From contig NZ_KE159675.1 in assembly GCF_000403395.2 (NCBI RefSeq), positions 230,297 through 294,296 on the forward strand: DNA of 64,000 bases, given 5' to 3'. The stretch is from Anaerotruncus sp. G3(2012) (lineage in GTDB: Bacteria; Bacillota; Clostridia; Oscillospirales; Ruminococcaceae). Numbering within the stretch: the stretch's first letter is position 1; each line of letters begins with the position of its first letter. Under the pieces are notes generated by a model. It was not told where the DNA came from. It did not search any database and saw only the letters and a program-made list of their open reading frames with translations. Shown piece after piece: positions 7,867-16,626 of this stretch. A program made the translations under genes and the position numbers.

Positions 7867-9369
7867 ATGCGGAAGACGTTGTTTAGCAAACACTTCATAA
7901 TGGTTTCAGCCATTATCCTGTTGAGCCTGGTTGTTCTGGGGGCGGTGCTGCTGACCTTTGCCTCTCAGTATTTTAAGCAGGACCGTTACAAGCTGCTGGG
8001 GCATAATGCAGAGCTGGCGGCGACCCTCACCTATTCCAGCCTGAAAAACAATGAGTATCAGGCGGTCAATGCGCGGATTGTCCTGCCGTCCTACGCAGTG
8101 CTTGCCAATTCGATCGACGCGGACATCTATCTGGCTGATACCAACGGCAAGATACTGCTGTTTGCAGGCGGCTCCTCCTCCGAACGGGAGGAAAAGGAGA
8201 TCCCGCAGGAGGTCTTGAATGCTGCGTTTGACAAGGGCGAGTATGAAGAGCTTGGCAAGATGAACGGAATCTACAAGGATGGGCATTATACAGTCGGCAC
8301 GCCGATCTATACCGAGGATGGAAAACGTGCGGCCGTAGTTTTTGTCTCCGCTTCGGCGGGCGCATTGAGCGTATTCCTCTCCGAGATTCTCCGGATGTTT
8401 ATTGTCAGCTCCCTGGCGGTTCTGATTCTGGCATTTGCAGGGGTCTATTTCACCACTGCCGATCTGGTGCGCCCGCTGCGCAAGATGGTCGCTGCAACCC
8501 AGAGCTTTTCCAAGGGGGACTTTACCATGAGGGTCCCGGTCGAGAGCTATGACGAGATCGGCCAGCTTGCGATTTCGTTCAACAACATGGCTTCCTCCCT
8601 CGCGACCACCGAGGTTGCCCGGCGGTCGTTCACCGCGAATGTATCCCACGAGCTGCGCACCCCCATGACCACGATCGCCGGATTTGTAGACGGCATCCTC
8701 GACGGCACTATCCCCCCTGAAAGGCGGGATGATTATCTGCGGATCGTCTCGGACGAGATCAAACGGCTTTCCCGCCTGGTGCGCTCGATGCTCAACATCG
8801 CCCGGATTGAGGCAGGGGAACTGGAGATGAAGCCCGACCTGTTCGATGTGAACGATACCGTTATCAAGACGGTGTTCACCTTTGAGCAGCCGCTTGAGGC
8901 AAAACAGATCGAGGTGCGCGGGCTGGATCGCGGAAAGGTGATGGTCGAGGCCGACCCCGACCTGATCCATCAGGTCGTCTATAACCTGATCGAAAATGCG
9001 TTTAAATTTGTCAACGAAGGTGGATATATTGAAGTAAATTATACAGAGAGTGATGCAGGCACCGCAGTCGGGATCAAGAATTCGGGCGATGGCATCGCGA
9101 AGGACGAGATTCCCCACATCTTTGACCGGTTCTATAAGACCGACAAATCCCGCAGCCGGGACAAGGGCGGCGCGGGGCTGGGGCTGCATATCGTTCGCTC
9201 GATTATCAACCTGCATGGCGGAGACATCATCGTGCGCAGTGTAGAGGGGGAATACAGCGAGTTTGTCTTTACCATCCCGAACCCACAGTCCAAGGCGCGG
9301 GCGAAAAAGGAGAAGGAGAAGGAAAAGGACAAGGACAAGGAAAAAGAGAAGGAACCGCCGGTTTCCTGA
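7867..9369 (+). CDS. Sensor histidine kinase with HAMP domain
   Basis: 500 residues. Two membrane helices (about 12-34 and 170-193) bracket an extracytoplasmic sensor of ~135 residues; then HAMP (ADLVRPLRKMVAATQSFSKGDF), the H-box FTANVSHELRTPM with H261, the N-box NLIENAFKF, and the G-boxes ending GGAGLGLHIVRS. The last ~25 residues are an unusual run of alternating Lys/Glu/Asp (KKEKEKEKDKDKEKEKE). It forms a pair with the regulator just upstream. Part of its G-box coding sequence reappears in degenerate form at 9871-9930. Confidence 0.95.
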   Translation: MRKTLFSKHFIMVSAIILLSLVVLGAVLLTFASQYFKQDRYKLLGHNAELAATLTYSSLKNNEYQAVNARIVLPSYAVLANSIDADIYLADTNGKILLFAGGSSSEREEKEIPQEVLNAAFDKGEYEELGKMNGIYKDGHYTVGTPIYTEDGKRAAVVFVSASAGALSVFLSEILRMFIVSSLAVLILAFAGVYFTTADLVRPLRKMVAATQSFSKGDFTMRVPVESYDEIGQLAISFNNMASSLATTEVARRSFTANVSHELRTPMTTIAGFVDGILDGTIPPERRDDYLRIVSDEIKRLSRLVRSMLNIARIEAGELEMKPDLFDVNDTVIKTVFTFEQPLEAKQIEVRGLDRGKVMVEADPDLIHQVVYNLIENAFKFVNEGGYIEVNYTESDAGTAVGIKNSGDGIAKDEIPHIFDRFYKTDKSRSRDKGGAGLGLHIVRSIINLHGGDIIVRSVEGEYSEFVFTIPNPQSKARAKKEKEKEKDKDKEKEKEPPVS

Positions 9370-9437
9370 GAACCTGCCCGCATCCAAGCGCATGGTAAAA
9401 TCAGAATCACAAATTGAAATTTGGACAGGAGGCTATT

Positions 9438-9854
9438 ATGATGCTTGATCTTATACCTGGTGCGGAAGAGATGGTAATTTTAGTGGGGGGATCGCTGTAC
9501 GATATTTGGAATCAATTAAATGCTGCTATTGATGAAAGATATGACATGGAGTGTTCGTGGGATCAAGGCGGGAAAGCGTGGAAATATGAATATAAATACC
9601 GTCGGGGAGGAAAAACGCTGTGCGCATTATATGCGAAGGAAAACTGCGTAGGATTTATGGTGATCTTAGGGAAAGACGAAAGGTTAAAATTTGAGGCAGA
9701 CAGGGAAAATTATTCCAAAGAAGTGCAGAGGATTTACGATGAAACGCAAACGTATCATGACGGGAAATGGCTGATGTTTGAGCCAACGGATACCGCTTTG
9801 TTTGATGATTTCATCAGACTGTTGAGAATCAAAAGAAAACCAAACAGAAAGTAG
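9438..9854 (+). CDS. DUF3788-like hypothetical protein
   Basis: 138 residues from the ATG that follows AGGAGG (a second ATG at 9441 is equally possible). The central segment WDQGGKAWKYEYKYRRGGKTLCALYAKENCVGFMVILGKDE and the late GKWLMFEP resemble the DUF3788 family, small cytosolic proteins of unknown role. Base use is clearly more AT-rich than the neighbouring genes, which suggests recent transfer. It sits between the kinase gene and a kinase-derived fragment. Confidence 0.7.
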   Translation: MMLDLIPGAEEMVILVGGSLYDIWNQLNAAIDERYDMECSWDQGGKAWKYEYKYRRGGKTLCALYAKENCVGFMVILGKDERLKFEADRENYSKEVQRIYDETQTYHDGKWLMFEPTDTALFDDFIRLLRIKRKPNRK

Positions 9855-9870
9855 TTTCGCACCACACCAT

Positions 9871-9930
9871 ACAAGGGAGGGCGCGGGGCTGGAGCCGCAT
9901 ATCGTGCGCTCGATCGCCAACCTGCTCGGA
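9871..9930 (+). pseudogene. Fragment of a histidine-kinase G-box region
   Basis: About 60 bases align with 9151-9210 of the intact kinase gene (shared stretches ACAAGGG, GCGCGGGGCTGG, GCATATCGT, CGCTCGAT, AACCTG) with a handful of substitutions and one extra G that breaks the frame. It would encode a relic of GAGLxxHIVRSIxNL. It is a leftover of a kinase copy, placed directly upstream of the DUF3795-like gene. Confidence 0.7.
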
Positions 9931-9948
9931 ATTGGGGGAGGGCAAACA

Positions 9949-10323
9949 ATGAAACGAGAATTAGGAATCGCAAGATGTGGACTTGCTTGTTGCCTGTGTT
10001 CAGAAAATATAAAATGCAATGGCTGTTATTCGGATAACTGTCCGGACTACACCCAATGTGAAAATAGAAAATGCTCCATCGAAAAGGGATTCTTAGGCTG
10101 TTATGCCTGTGAAATGGATTGCAAAAGAGGATTACTGAACAAAATCAAGCCATATGGTTTTACATTGTTTATAAAAAGATATGGTATAGAGAAACTTCTT
10201 GACTGCCTTGAGGAAAATGAAAAAAGAGGAATCCGATATCATCGTAAAGGAATCATTGGTGATTATGATAATTTTGATGATGTGGAAAAGCTAATTGAAT
10301 TTATTAAGACAGGAAAACGATAA
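9949..10323 (+). CDS. DUF3795-like Cys-rich protein
   Basis: 124 residues. The N-terminal half is cysteine-rich (CGLACCLCSENIKCNGCYSDNCPDYTQCENRKCSIEKGFLGCYACEMDC), as in DUF3795 proteins, where these Cys are presumed to bind metal; the C-terminal half is helical (YGIEKLLDCLEENEKRGIRYHR). GGGGGAGGG precedes the ATG. Like its left neighbour it is AT-rich against the local background and may be acquired. Function unknown. Confidence 0.75.
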   Translation: MKRELGIARCGLACCLCSENIKCNGCYSDNCPDYTQCENRKCSIEKGFLGCYACEMDCKRGLLNKIKPYGFTLFIKRYGIEKLLDCLEENEKRGIRYHRKGIIGDYDNFDDVEKLIEFIKTGKR

Positions 10324-10337
10324 ATTCCGGTTTATCG

Positions 10338-10369
10338 GGGAGCTGTCTGCAAGGCTGTTCCCCTTTTTC
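10338..10369 (+). terminator. Possible terminator after the DUF3795-like gene
   Basis: GGGGAGCTGTC and GGCTGTTCCCC form an imperfect stem followed by CTTTTT. The pairing is interrupted, so confidence is limited. Confidence 0.45.
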
Positions 10370-10532
10370 ATATTTTGGCAGCAGACAGACTGGTTTGTTA
10401 ACCGGTATTTCACAAAATCAGACAATCTTTTCAAATACCGTTTATTTTAATTTCACAATTATCCGATATACTATAATCAAACAAATCCAAAGAATCAGAG
10501 CAGACTGAACTGGACCAGAAGGGATGAAATAT

Positions 10533-12140
10533 ATGAGCGATAATATGAATTATAACCCCAACGAGATGCAGGATTCTCCGGAATCCTCCGGCGGCGGATA
10601 CGGTCAGCCCAGCCAGCCCAACCAGCCGCCAAACGGCAACCCATACGTCTGGCAGGCGCCGCCCCAGCAGGAGGGTAAGGGTTATCAGCCGCCCTTCACC
10701 CAGCAGCCGGGTCAGGGATGGGGCAACCCGAGGGCCGGGTCCGGCGCAGGCCCTGAAAAAGAGAAAGAGCCGTACCAGTGGAACTACGCCGAATATGAGC
10801 AGGCACAGGCCGCAGCGGTCAAGCCGCGCAAAAAACGTAAGGGACTGATGGTGTTCGGCATCCTGCTCGGGACAGTGCTTGCCGCTTCGGTGCTCGTCTT
10901 TGCGGGGGTTGGCATCTATTCCACCTTTGCCCCGGCTCCGTCCGATACGGTACAGCTTCCGGATGACCAGCAGACGGTGCGGGTTCCGGCATCCGACCTG
11001 CCCAGTATCACGCTCAACAACAAGCCACAGAATGTGCCGGATGAGCAGCTTTCCAACGGGCGTCTCACGACCGAGCAGATCGTCGAAAAAATCCAGCCTT
11101 CCATTGTGGCGATCACCACCTATTTCGAGACCCAGGGCTACAGCGGGCAGGGGCTTGGCAGCGGCATTATCATGCGGGAGGACGGCTATATCGTCACCAA
11201 TGCACATGTGGTGGAAAACGCACAGGGGATTACTGTTATCCTGAGCGATGCGGAAACCAAGTATGAAGGCCGGGTCGTGGGGATTGACACCAAGACCGAC
11301 CTCGCGGTCATCAAGGTGGATGCCACCGGCCTGGCCCCGGCGGAATTCGGCAATTCGGAAGAGACCAAGGTGGGTGAGAAGGTGCTGGCGATCGGCAGCC
11401 CACAGTCGCTTGAGTTTGCCGGCAGTGTGACCCAGGGGATCGTCTCGGGGCTGAACCGGACCCTCACCGCTAGGGACGACCTCGGCTCAATGACAACCTA
11501 TTCCAACCTGATCCAGACCGACGCGGCGATCAACTCGGGTAACTCGGGCGGCGCTCTGGTGAACGAATATGGGCAGGTAATCGGGATCAACTCGGCAAAG
11601 GTGATTGCAACCGGCTCGGACGGTATGGGTTTTGCGATCCCGACCAGCGAGGCCAAACCGATTATTGATGACCTGATCCAGTATGGACGGGTTACCGGGC
11701 GGGTCATGCTCGGGATCACCGCTTCGGCGGTGGACGAGGTGCGCGCACGCCTGAACCAGTGGCCGACCGGGCTTCTGGTGCAGTCGACCGAGGAAGGCTC
11801 GGACATCTCGAAAAAAGGCGTGGTACCCAATGACATCATCACCAAGGCGGATGGGCAGGAGCTGGATGGGTTCCAGTCGCTCAGTGATGTGCTTGATGGG
11901 AAAAAACCGGGCGACACGGTCGAACTGGAGGTTTACCGTCAGGGCAGCCGCTATGGAGAGAGCGGCAGGTTCTTCAATATCACCGTTGAGCTGATGGAGG
12001 ATATGGGCGGGACGTCCACCCCTGCCAACCAACAGCAGATTCCGCAGCAGCAGGCCCCCAATAACACGCAGACCCCCGACAGCACCCAGAATCCTGGCTA
12101 CGACCAGTTTGAAGAGTTCTTCAACTACTTCTTCAACTGA
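10533..12140 (+). CDS. htrA: HtrA/DegP-like S1C serine protease, membrane-anchored
   Basis: 535 residues. A long Pro/Gln/Asn/Gly-rich cytosolic N-terminus (about 1-90) and a basic stretch KPRKKRKG lead into one membrane helix (about 107-130), placing the protease outside the membrane. The chymotrypsin-like domain has H225 (VTNAHVV), D256 (KTDLAVI) and S338 (NSGNSGGAL). A PDZ domain follows (about 385-480, GLLVQSTEEGSDISKKGVVPNDIITKADG), then a Gln/Pro/Asn-rich tail. Such proteins handle misfolded exported proteins. The frame also offers an ATG at 10524, but GAAGGG is correctly spaced for 10533. A good -10 (TATAAT) lies ~60 bases upstream; its -35 is weak. Confidence 0.95.
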   Translation: MSDNMNYNPNEMQDSPESSGGGYGQPSQPNQPPNGNPYVWQAPPQQEGKGYQPPFTQQPGQGWGNPRAGSGAGPEKEKEPYQWNYAEYEQAQAAAVKPRKKRKGLMVFGILLGTVLAASVLVFAGVGIYSTFAPAPSDTVQLPDDQQTVRVPASDLPSITLNNKPQNVPDEQLSNGRLTTEQIVEKIQPSIVAITTYFETQGYSGQGLGSGIIMREDGYIVTNAHVVENAQGITVILSDAETKYEGRVVGIDTKTDLAVIKVDATGLAPAEFGNSEETKVGEKVLAIGSPQSLEFAGSVTQGIVSGLNRTLTARDDLGSMTTYSNLIQTDAAINSGNSGGALVNEYGQVIGINSAKVIATGSDGMGFAIPTSEAKPIIDDLIQYGRVTGRVMLGITASAVDEVRARLNQWPTGLLVQSTEEGSDISKKGVVPNDIITKADGQELDGFQSLSDVLDGKKPGDTVELEVYRQGSRYGESGRFFNITVELMEDMGGTSTPANQQQIPQQQAPNNTQTPDSTQNPGYDQFEEFFNYFFN

Positions 12141-12155
12141 CGCATAAGGGGAACC

Positions 12156-12187
12156 ATCTCCCCCGGATGAACAAATCCGGGGGAGAT
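12156..12187 (+). terminator. 13-bp perfect hairpin after the HtrA-like gene
   Basis: ATCTCCCCCGGAT (12156-12168) and its exact complement (12175-12187) flank a 6-base loop. It lacks a long T-run (ATTGTAT follows), so it may serve as an RNA 3' end stabiliser or a weak terminator. Confidence 0.6.
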
Positions 12188-12344
12188 ATTGTATATGGAA
12201 AAGTGTGTGGTTACCAGGTGAAATTCCGGTAAAATTTTTTGAAATTCCCGCAGTTTGCATAGATTTGTTTACAAATATGCTGTATACTTGAATTATGAAA
12301 TGCAAACCACTGCTGAGAGTGACAATGATGAAAAGGAGATCGCC

Positions 12345-12806
12345 ATGAATCGCACACAGATGTCCGCATATGCCACGCTTGTTCTGGTGACAGACCAGTT
12401 TGCCTGTGAACGTATTATCAAATCCGCCAGGGTGATCGCCGACCTTTCCGATACCGAACTGCTTGTTCTGAGCGTTATGAAAAATGGTTCGCAGACCAAC
12501 CCTGCTGCATTGGAACACCTGTTTGAAGTAGCCAAGGAGTACAGCGCACAGATGACCGTACAGTTTTCAGATAACCCGAAGAGCGCCATTGTCCATTATA
12601 TCCGGGAAAACCATGTGGTCAATGCGGTGACCGGTATGCCGCAGAACGAACGCTCGATCCTTGTGCAGATGTGGAAGCGGCTGCTGAACGTCCGTTTTTA
12701 TACGGTGACCCAGCGCGGGGAGCTGCACGAGGTAGTCGACCGGACTTTCCACCGGCCGCCGGCCAAGATGGACCCGGCCTCGGACGCCGCCCCCGCTGTC
12801 CAGTAA
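12345..12806 (+). CDS. Usp-like nucleotide-binding-fold protein
   Basis: 153 residues. The pattern of beta strands and helices (TLVLVTDQFACERIIKSARVIADLSDTELLVLSVM, SAQMTVQFSDNPKSAIVHYIRENHVVNAVTGMPQNERSILVQMWKRL) resembles the universal-stress-protein fold, in particular the Usp domain of KdpD-type proteins; the glycine-rich ATP loop is not clear. AAAGGAGA precedes the ATG at 12345; the frame opens upstream at 12255 without a site. It is followed 22 bases later by the hydrolase gene. Function is inferred from fold only. Confidence 0.65.
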   Translation: MNRTQMSAYATLVLVTDQFACERIIKSARVIADLSDTELLVLSVMKNGSQTNPAALEHLFEVAKEYSAQMTVQFSDNPKSAIVHYIRENHVVNAVTGMPQNERSILVQMWKRLLNVRFYTVTQRGELHEVVDRTFHRPPAKMDPASDAAPAVQ

Positions 12807-12828
12807 AGCGAGCAAAGGAAGATGAGCT

Positions 12829-13812
12829 TTGAATATTACTGTCAAACAGATTGAGTATAAAAGTACCAATGGGCTGAACACCATCTTCGGATGGCTTTAC
12901 ATCCCGGCAGGGGAGATGCGGGGTATCGTGCAGATCTGCCATGGGATGTCGGAGCATATGGGCCGTTACCATGATTTTATGCGGTTTCTGGCGCAGCATG
13001 GCTATGTCGCCTGCGGGGTTGACCACATCGGGCATGGGCGCTCGTCCTACGAGAACAAGTTTGGCTGGTTCGGGGAAAAGGACGGCTGGCGCACCCTTAT
13101 CGAGGATCAATACAAGTTCCACAAGATTGTGCACAGCGAGGTGCCGTTCTGTGAACGGTCGGTGCTCCTTGGGCACAGCATGGGTTCGTTTGTCACACGG
13201 CTTTATGCGATGAAATACCCTTCTACGCTCAGTGGGATGATCCTGAGCGGCACTGCCAGAAGCGGGCTGAAGGTGGAGCTGGCGCAGCGTGCCGCGGCGC
13301 GGTCGGTCCGCAAATACGGGCCGGGCGCGATCGACCGGGACCTCAATCGGATGGTCTTTGGCCCGTTTCTCAAGGGGTTCCAGCCGTGGCGCACCAAATC
13401 CGACTGGCTCTCCCGGGATACCGCATGGGTGGACCAGTATGTGTCGGACGAACGCTGCGGGTTCCTGTTCACCTCCGCGGGGTTTTACGACCTGTTCACC
13501 CTCGTGAGCCGGTCTAACGACCGTTCCTGCTTCGAGGGGGCCAGAAAGGAGCTGCCGATCCTGCTGTTTGCGGGGACAATGGACCCGGTAGGGGAGTACG
13601 GGAAAGGCCCTTCCCAGGTGTATGAGCGCTACCGGAAGGCGGGCGTGCGGGACGTGGAACTCAAGCTGTATGAGGGCGGGCGGCATGAGATGCTCGGGGA
13701 GGTCAACCGGGTACAGGTGTACGGAGACCTGCTTGGCTGGCTGAATGCACATCTCCCGATGCCGGAGCCGCGGAAAGAGGAAGGATTCCCGGAAGATGCG
13801 GAATTCGAATAA
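12829..13812 (+). CDS. Alpha/beta hydrolase, lysophospholipase-like
   Basis: 327 residues from a TTG preceded by AAAGGAAG. The fold is a serine hydrolase of the monoacylglycerol lipase/lysophospholipase group: HGMSEHMGRYHDFMRFLAQHGY, nucleophile S117 in GHSMGS, acid D252 in AGTMDPVG and base H286 in GGRHEML. No signal peptide, so presumably acts on membrane-derived lipids or other esters from the cytosol. A strong bidirectional terminator follows, ending the HtrA-Usp-hydrolase stretch. Confidence 0.9.
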   Translation: MNITVKQIEYKSTNGLNTIFGWLYIPAGEMRGIVQICHGMSEHMGRYHDFMRFLAQHGYVACGVDHIGHGRSSYENKFGWFGEKDGWRTLIEDQYKFHKIVHSEVPFCERSVLLGHSMGSFVTRLYAMKYPSTLSGMILSGTARSGLKVELAQRAAARSVRKYGPGAIDRDLNRMVFGPFLKGFQPWRTKSDWLSRDTAWVDQYVSDERCGFLFTSAGFYDLFTLVSRSNDRSCFEGARKELPILLFAGTMDPVGEYGKGPSQVYERYRKAGVRDVELKLYEGGRHEMLGEVNRVQVYGDLLGWLNAHLPMPEPRKEEGFPEDAEFE

Positions 13813-13856
13813 AAAAATACGGACGCCAAATGTTCTATCTGGCGTCCGTATTTTTT
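13812..13856. terminator. Bidirectional intrinsic terminator
   Basis: Perfect 17-bp arms: AAAAAATACGGACGCCA (13812-13828) and its complement ending in TTTTTT (13840-13856). It separates the convergent hydrolase and AraC-type genes and gives a T-run in both directions. Confidence 0.95.
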
Positions 13857-13858
13857 CG

Positions 13859-14740
13859 TCACTGCTTGCGCACTGCAACCCAGATTTCGAAGGTATATCC
13901 TTCCTCGTTGACCCGATCGCTCTCATAAAGCTCGAGAGAAACCCCATGTGCGGGCTGGAATTCACTTGTGGGGAAGAATTCGGAGTAAATCTGCTTCCAG
14001 AGTGCCTGAAACGAGTCGGAAATTGGCTCCTGTTTTTTCGTGCACCGGAATGCCGCCCAGCTTCCGCCGGGAATCTCTTCGACTGCAAACCCCTCGGGCA
14101 CTTCGCCGCCGTCGTAGGGTACGCCGATCGCGTAGTCGAAGTCCCCGCGCTCCGGGTCGTTGAAACAGACCCCGATGATCGCATCACCGAACATGCTGTC
14201 CGGGCGGGTGCGCCGGCTCAGGATGGAGGTGGTACCGTCGGCGTTGCACTGGCCCCAAAACTGGTGGATCTGCGGCTTGGTAATCTCGCTGCCCTGTTTG
14301 AAACGGGTTTTTTTGAGAAGCATCCGGAATCCTTTGCTGGTCTCGATTCTGTAATCCATGAGAGACCCTCCTTCTAAAATGAGTTTCACAGAGAGGCGGG
14401 AAAAGGATTTGAGCGGGATTGTCCCGGATTTGACCCGGGAAGGGAGGACCCCGTGGAATCTGGCAAACGCCCGGCTGAAGCTCTCGGGGGAGTCGTAGCC
14501 GTATTTGAGCGCAACGTCGATCACCCTGCTGTCGGTTCTGAGCAGTTCATTCCCTGCGAGGGTCAGCCGGCGGCTGCGGATATACTCGCCGAGCGTATAA
14601 CCGCATAGAATACTGAAAATCCGCTGGAAATGAAAGCTCGAGGAATATGTCTGCCGCGCAATCTCCGCATAGTCAAGCGGCTCGGTCAGATGATCCTCTA
14701 CATAGTCGATCGCCCGTTGCAGCCCGGTCGTCCAGTCCAT
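13859..14740 (-). CDS. AraC-family regulator with GyrI-like effector domain
   Basis: 293 residues. N-terminal AraC/XylS DNA-binding domain with two helix-turn-helix units (EIARQTYSSSFHFQRIFSILCGYTLGEYIRSRRLTLAGNELL, VIDVALKYGYDSPESFSRAFARFHG). From about 125 a GyrI-like/Rob-type small-molecule-binding domain follows (YRIETSKGFRMLLKKTRF..PEGFAVEEIPGGSWAAFRC), a pairing seen in multidrug- and stress-sensing regulators. The ATG at 14740 has AAAGGGGG at good spacing; the frame extends two codons to a GTG. No drug-efflux gene lies beside it, so its target is not evident. Confidence 0.92.
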   Translation of the reverse strand: MDWTTGLQRAIDYVEDHLTEPLDYAEIARQTYSSSFHFQRIFSILCGYTLGEYIRSRRLTLAGNELLRTDSRVIDVALKYGYDSPESFSRAFARFHGVLPSRVKSGTIPLKSFSRLSVKLILEGGSLMDYRIETSKGFRMLLKKTRFKQGSEITKPQIHQFWGQCNADGTTSILSRRTRPDSMFGDAIIGVCFNDPERGDFDYAIGVPYDGGEVPEGFAVEEIPGGSWAAFRCTKKQEPISDSFQALWKQIYSEFFPTSEFQPAHGVSLELYESDRVNEEGYTFEIWVAVRKQ

Positions 14741-14796
14741 CCCCACAGCCCCCTTTCGTTTCTCTCTGTGCCTCCATTATAGAACAGCCGGAAAGA

Positions 14797-15681
14797 TCAT
14801 GCGTGACTTTTTGTGCGGATCGGTGTCGGGCTGTCCAGCGGTTTCCTGCCGTAAACCACCCGCGCGATCCCGCCGAGATCGTGCTCGACGCCGACACCGA
14901 TGTAACCGGCGGCAGCGAGCAGGTTGGAAACCTGCTCCGCCTGGTTATAGCCGACTTCGAATGCGATCGTGCCGCCCGGCTTGAGCCGCGGCAGATAGAG
15001 GGCGGGCAGCGCCCGGTAGAAGTCATACCCGTCCTCGCCGCCGAACAGCGCCATCCGCGGCTCGTGCTTCACCTGCGGCTGGAGGGTTTCCATCTCACAG
15101 CGCGGGATATAGGGCGGATTGGAGACCACGCAGTCCAAGGGGGGCAGTACAGGCGGGGAGAGCGCGTCGCCGAGGAGCGCCCGCACGCCCTGGGCATGGT
15201 TCTTTTCGATATTGGTTTGCAGATAACCGAATGCCTGCTCCGAGCGCTCAAGCGCGTAGACGGTGGCATCCGGACGCTGGCTGGCGAGTGCAATGCCCAC
15301 ACAGCCGCTGCCGGCACAGAGATCGGCAATGATAGGGGAGGCAGTCCCGCGCAGGAGCGAAAGCCCGGTTTCGACGAGGGTTTCGGTGTCCGGGCGGGGG
15401 ATCAGCACCCCTTCGCCGACAGCAAAGGGCAGGCCGAAAAATTCCCACTCGCCGAGCAGGTATTGGAGCGGTTCCCCGGAAAGATAGCGGGCACAGAGGG
15501 CCTGGAACTGTTCTGCCTGTGCAGGGGAAGCCTCCCGGCTGCCGCAGGAGGGCAGATGGAACCGGTCAAAGCCAAAGACCAGTTCGAGCAGGCAGGACAG
15601 ATCAAACGCACAGGAACCCGGTTCCTGTGCGTTTTGCAGAATCGTCTGGTATGCAGTTTGATAAAGCTGTAAAACCGTCAT
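14797..15681 (-). CDS. prmC: Release factor glutamine methyltransferase PrmC
   Basis: 294 residues. N-terminal helical domain, LSGEPLQYLLGEWEFFGLPFAVGEGVLIPRPDTETLVE, the SAM-binding ADLCAGSGCVGIALA and the active-site VVSNPPYIP are diagnostic. It methylates the GGQ glutamine of peptide chain release factors. The usual neighbours in Clostridia (prfA, DUF1385) are half present: DUF1385 lies 9 bases upstream, while prfA is not in the window. The C-terminal tail ends GRKPLDSPTPIRTKSHA. The ATG follows GAGGT. Confidence 0.95.
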   Translation of the reverse strand: MTVLQLYQTAYQTILQNAQEPGSCAFDLSCLLELVFGFDRFHLPSCGSREASPAQAEQFQALCARYLSGEPLQYLLGEWEFFGLPFAVGEGVLIPRPDTETLVETGLSLLRGTASPIIADLCAGSGCVGIALASQRPDATVYALERSEQAFGYLQTNIEKNHAQGVRALLGDALSPPVLPPLDCVVSNPPYIPRCEMETLQPQVKHEPRMALFGGEDGYDFYRALPALYLPRLKPGGTIAFEVGYNQAEQVSNLLAAAGYIGVGVEHDLGGIARVVYGRKPLDSPTPIRTKSHA

Positions 15682-15690
15682 GGAAAGACC

Positions 15691-16626
15691 TCAATAGTTG
15701 TCGGTGCCATCGTCCGGGATGCAGGGCTTCATTGCCGCAATCGCCACTTCGAGCTGGCTCTCGTCCGGCTCAAAGGTGGTGAGGTTCTGAAGCCACAGCC
15801 CCGGAGCGGAAACCGCGCGGGTCAGCGGGTTGTCGTGACGCCCGGCAAACCGGATAATCTCATAGGCAATCCCTACCACCACCGGCAGTAGAAGAATTTT
15901 GAGTGCGACACGCATCCAGACGCTCGACCAGGTGACCACCGAGAACACGAGGATCGAGATGACCAGAACGATCAGCAGAAAGCTCGTCCCGCAGCGCGGA
16001 TGGAACCGCGGATAGTTTTTGGCGTTATCAGGGGACAGTTCCGCAGCGGCCTCGTAGCAGGCGATCGTCTTATGTTCCGCGCCGTGGTACTGGAATACCC
16101 GGTAGATGTCCTTCATCCGGCTTACCGCGAAGAGGTAGAGGATGAAAACAGCAATTTTAATCAGCCCCTCAATGGAGGTCAAGACAAACGCGGGGGCGGC
16201 AAACCGGCTGCCGACCCATTTGACAATCGCGGAGGGCAGGAGCATGAACAGGCCGATGCTCAGGAACATCGCCAGCACTGTCACCAACAGGTTGAACACC
16301 CAGACCGCCTTGTCGCCGAGGTGCTTGTCGACCCACAGGTCAAATTTGGAGGGCTGTTCCTCCTCTGCCATGCCTGAAATCTCGGCGGACTTCATTAGGC
16401 AGCGATAGCCGGTCGCCAGCGAAAGGAACAGGTTGCAGACTCCGCGCAGGAGCGGTACCTTTGTGTACCAGCCGGTTCCGTTGGTCTCCCAGGTTTCGAG
16501 ATAGATTTCACCGTCCGGCTTGCGCACCGCCATTGCGGAGGTGTATGGGCCGCGCATCATGACCCCTTCGATCAGGGCTTGCCCGCCGATCGAGGTCTTT
16601 TTGGTTGAACTGGATTGTTTAGACAA
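15691..16626 (-). CDS. DUF1385 membrane protein
   Basis: 311 residues from a TTG preceded by AAGGTGA. SIGGQALIEGVMMRGPYTSAMAVRKPDGEI at the start, FQYHGAEHKTIACYEAA and FHPRCGTSFLLIVLVISILVF are the signature of DUF1385, with four to five membrane helices (about 105-130, 145-170, 215-240, 245-270). The function is unknown; the family commonly precedes prmC/prfA in Firmicutes, as it does here. Confidence 0.92.
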   Translation of the reverse strand: MSKQSSSTKKTSIGGQALIEGVMMRGPYTSAMAVRKPDGEIYLETWETNGTGWYTKVPLLRGVCNLFLSLATGYRCLMKSAEISGMAEEEQPSKFDLWVDKHLGDKAVWVFNLLVTVLAMFLSIGLFMLLPSAIVKWVGSRFAAPAFVLTSIEGLIKIAVFILYLFAVSRMKDIYRVFQYHGAEHKTIACYEAAAELSPDNAKNYPRFHPRCGTSFLLIVLVISILVFSVVTWSSVWMRVALKILLLPVVVGIAYEIIRFAGRHDNPLTRAVSAPGLWLQNLTTFEPDESQLEVAIAAMKPCIPDDGTDNY

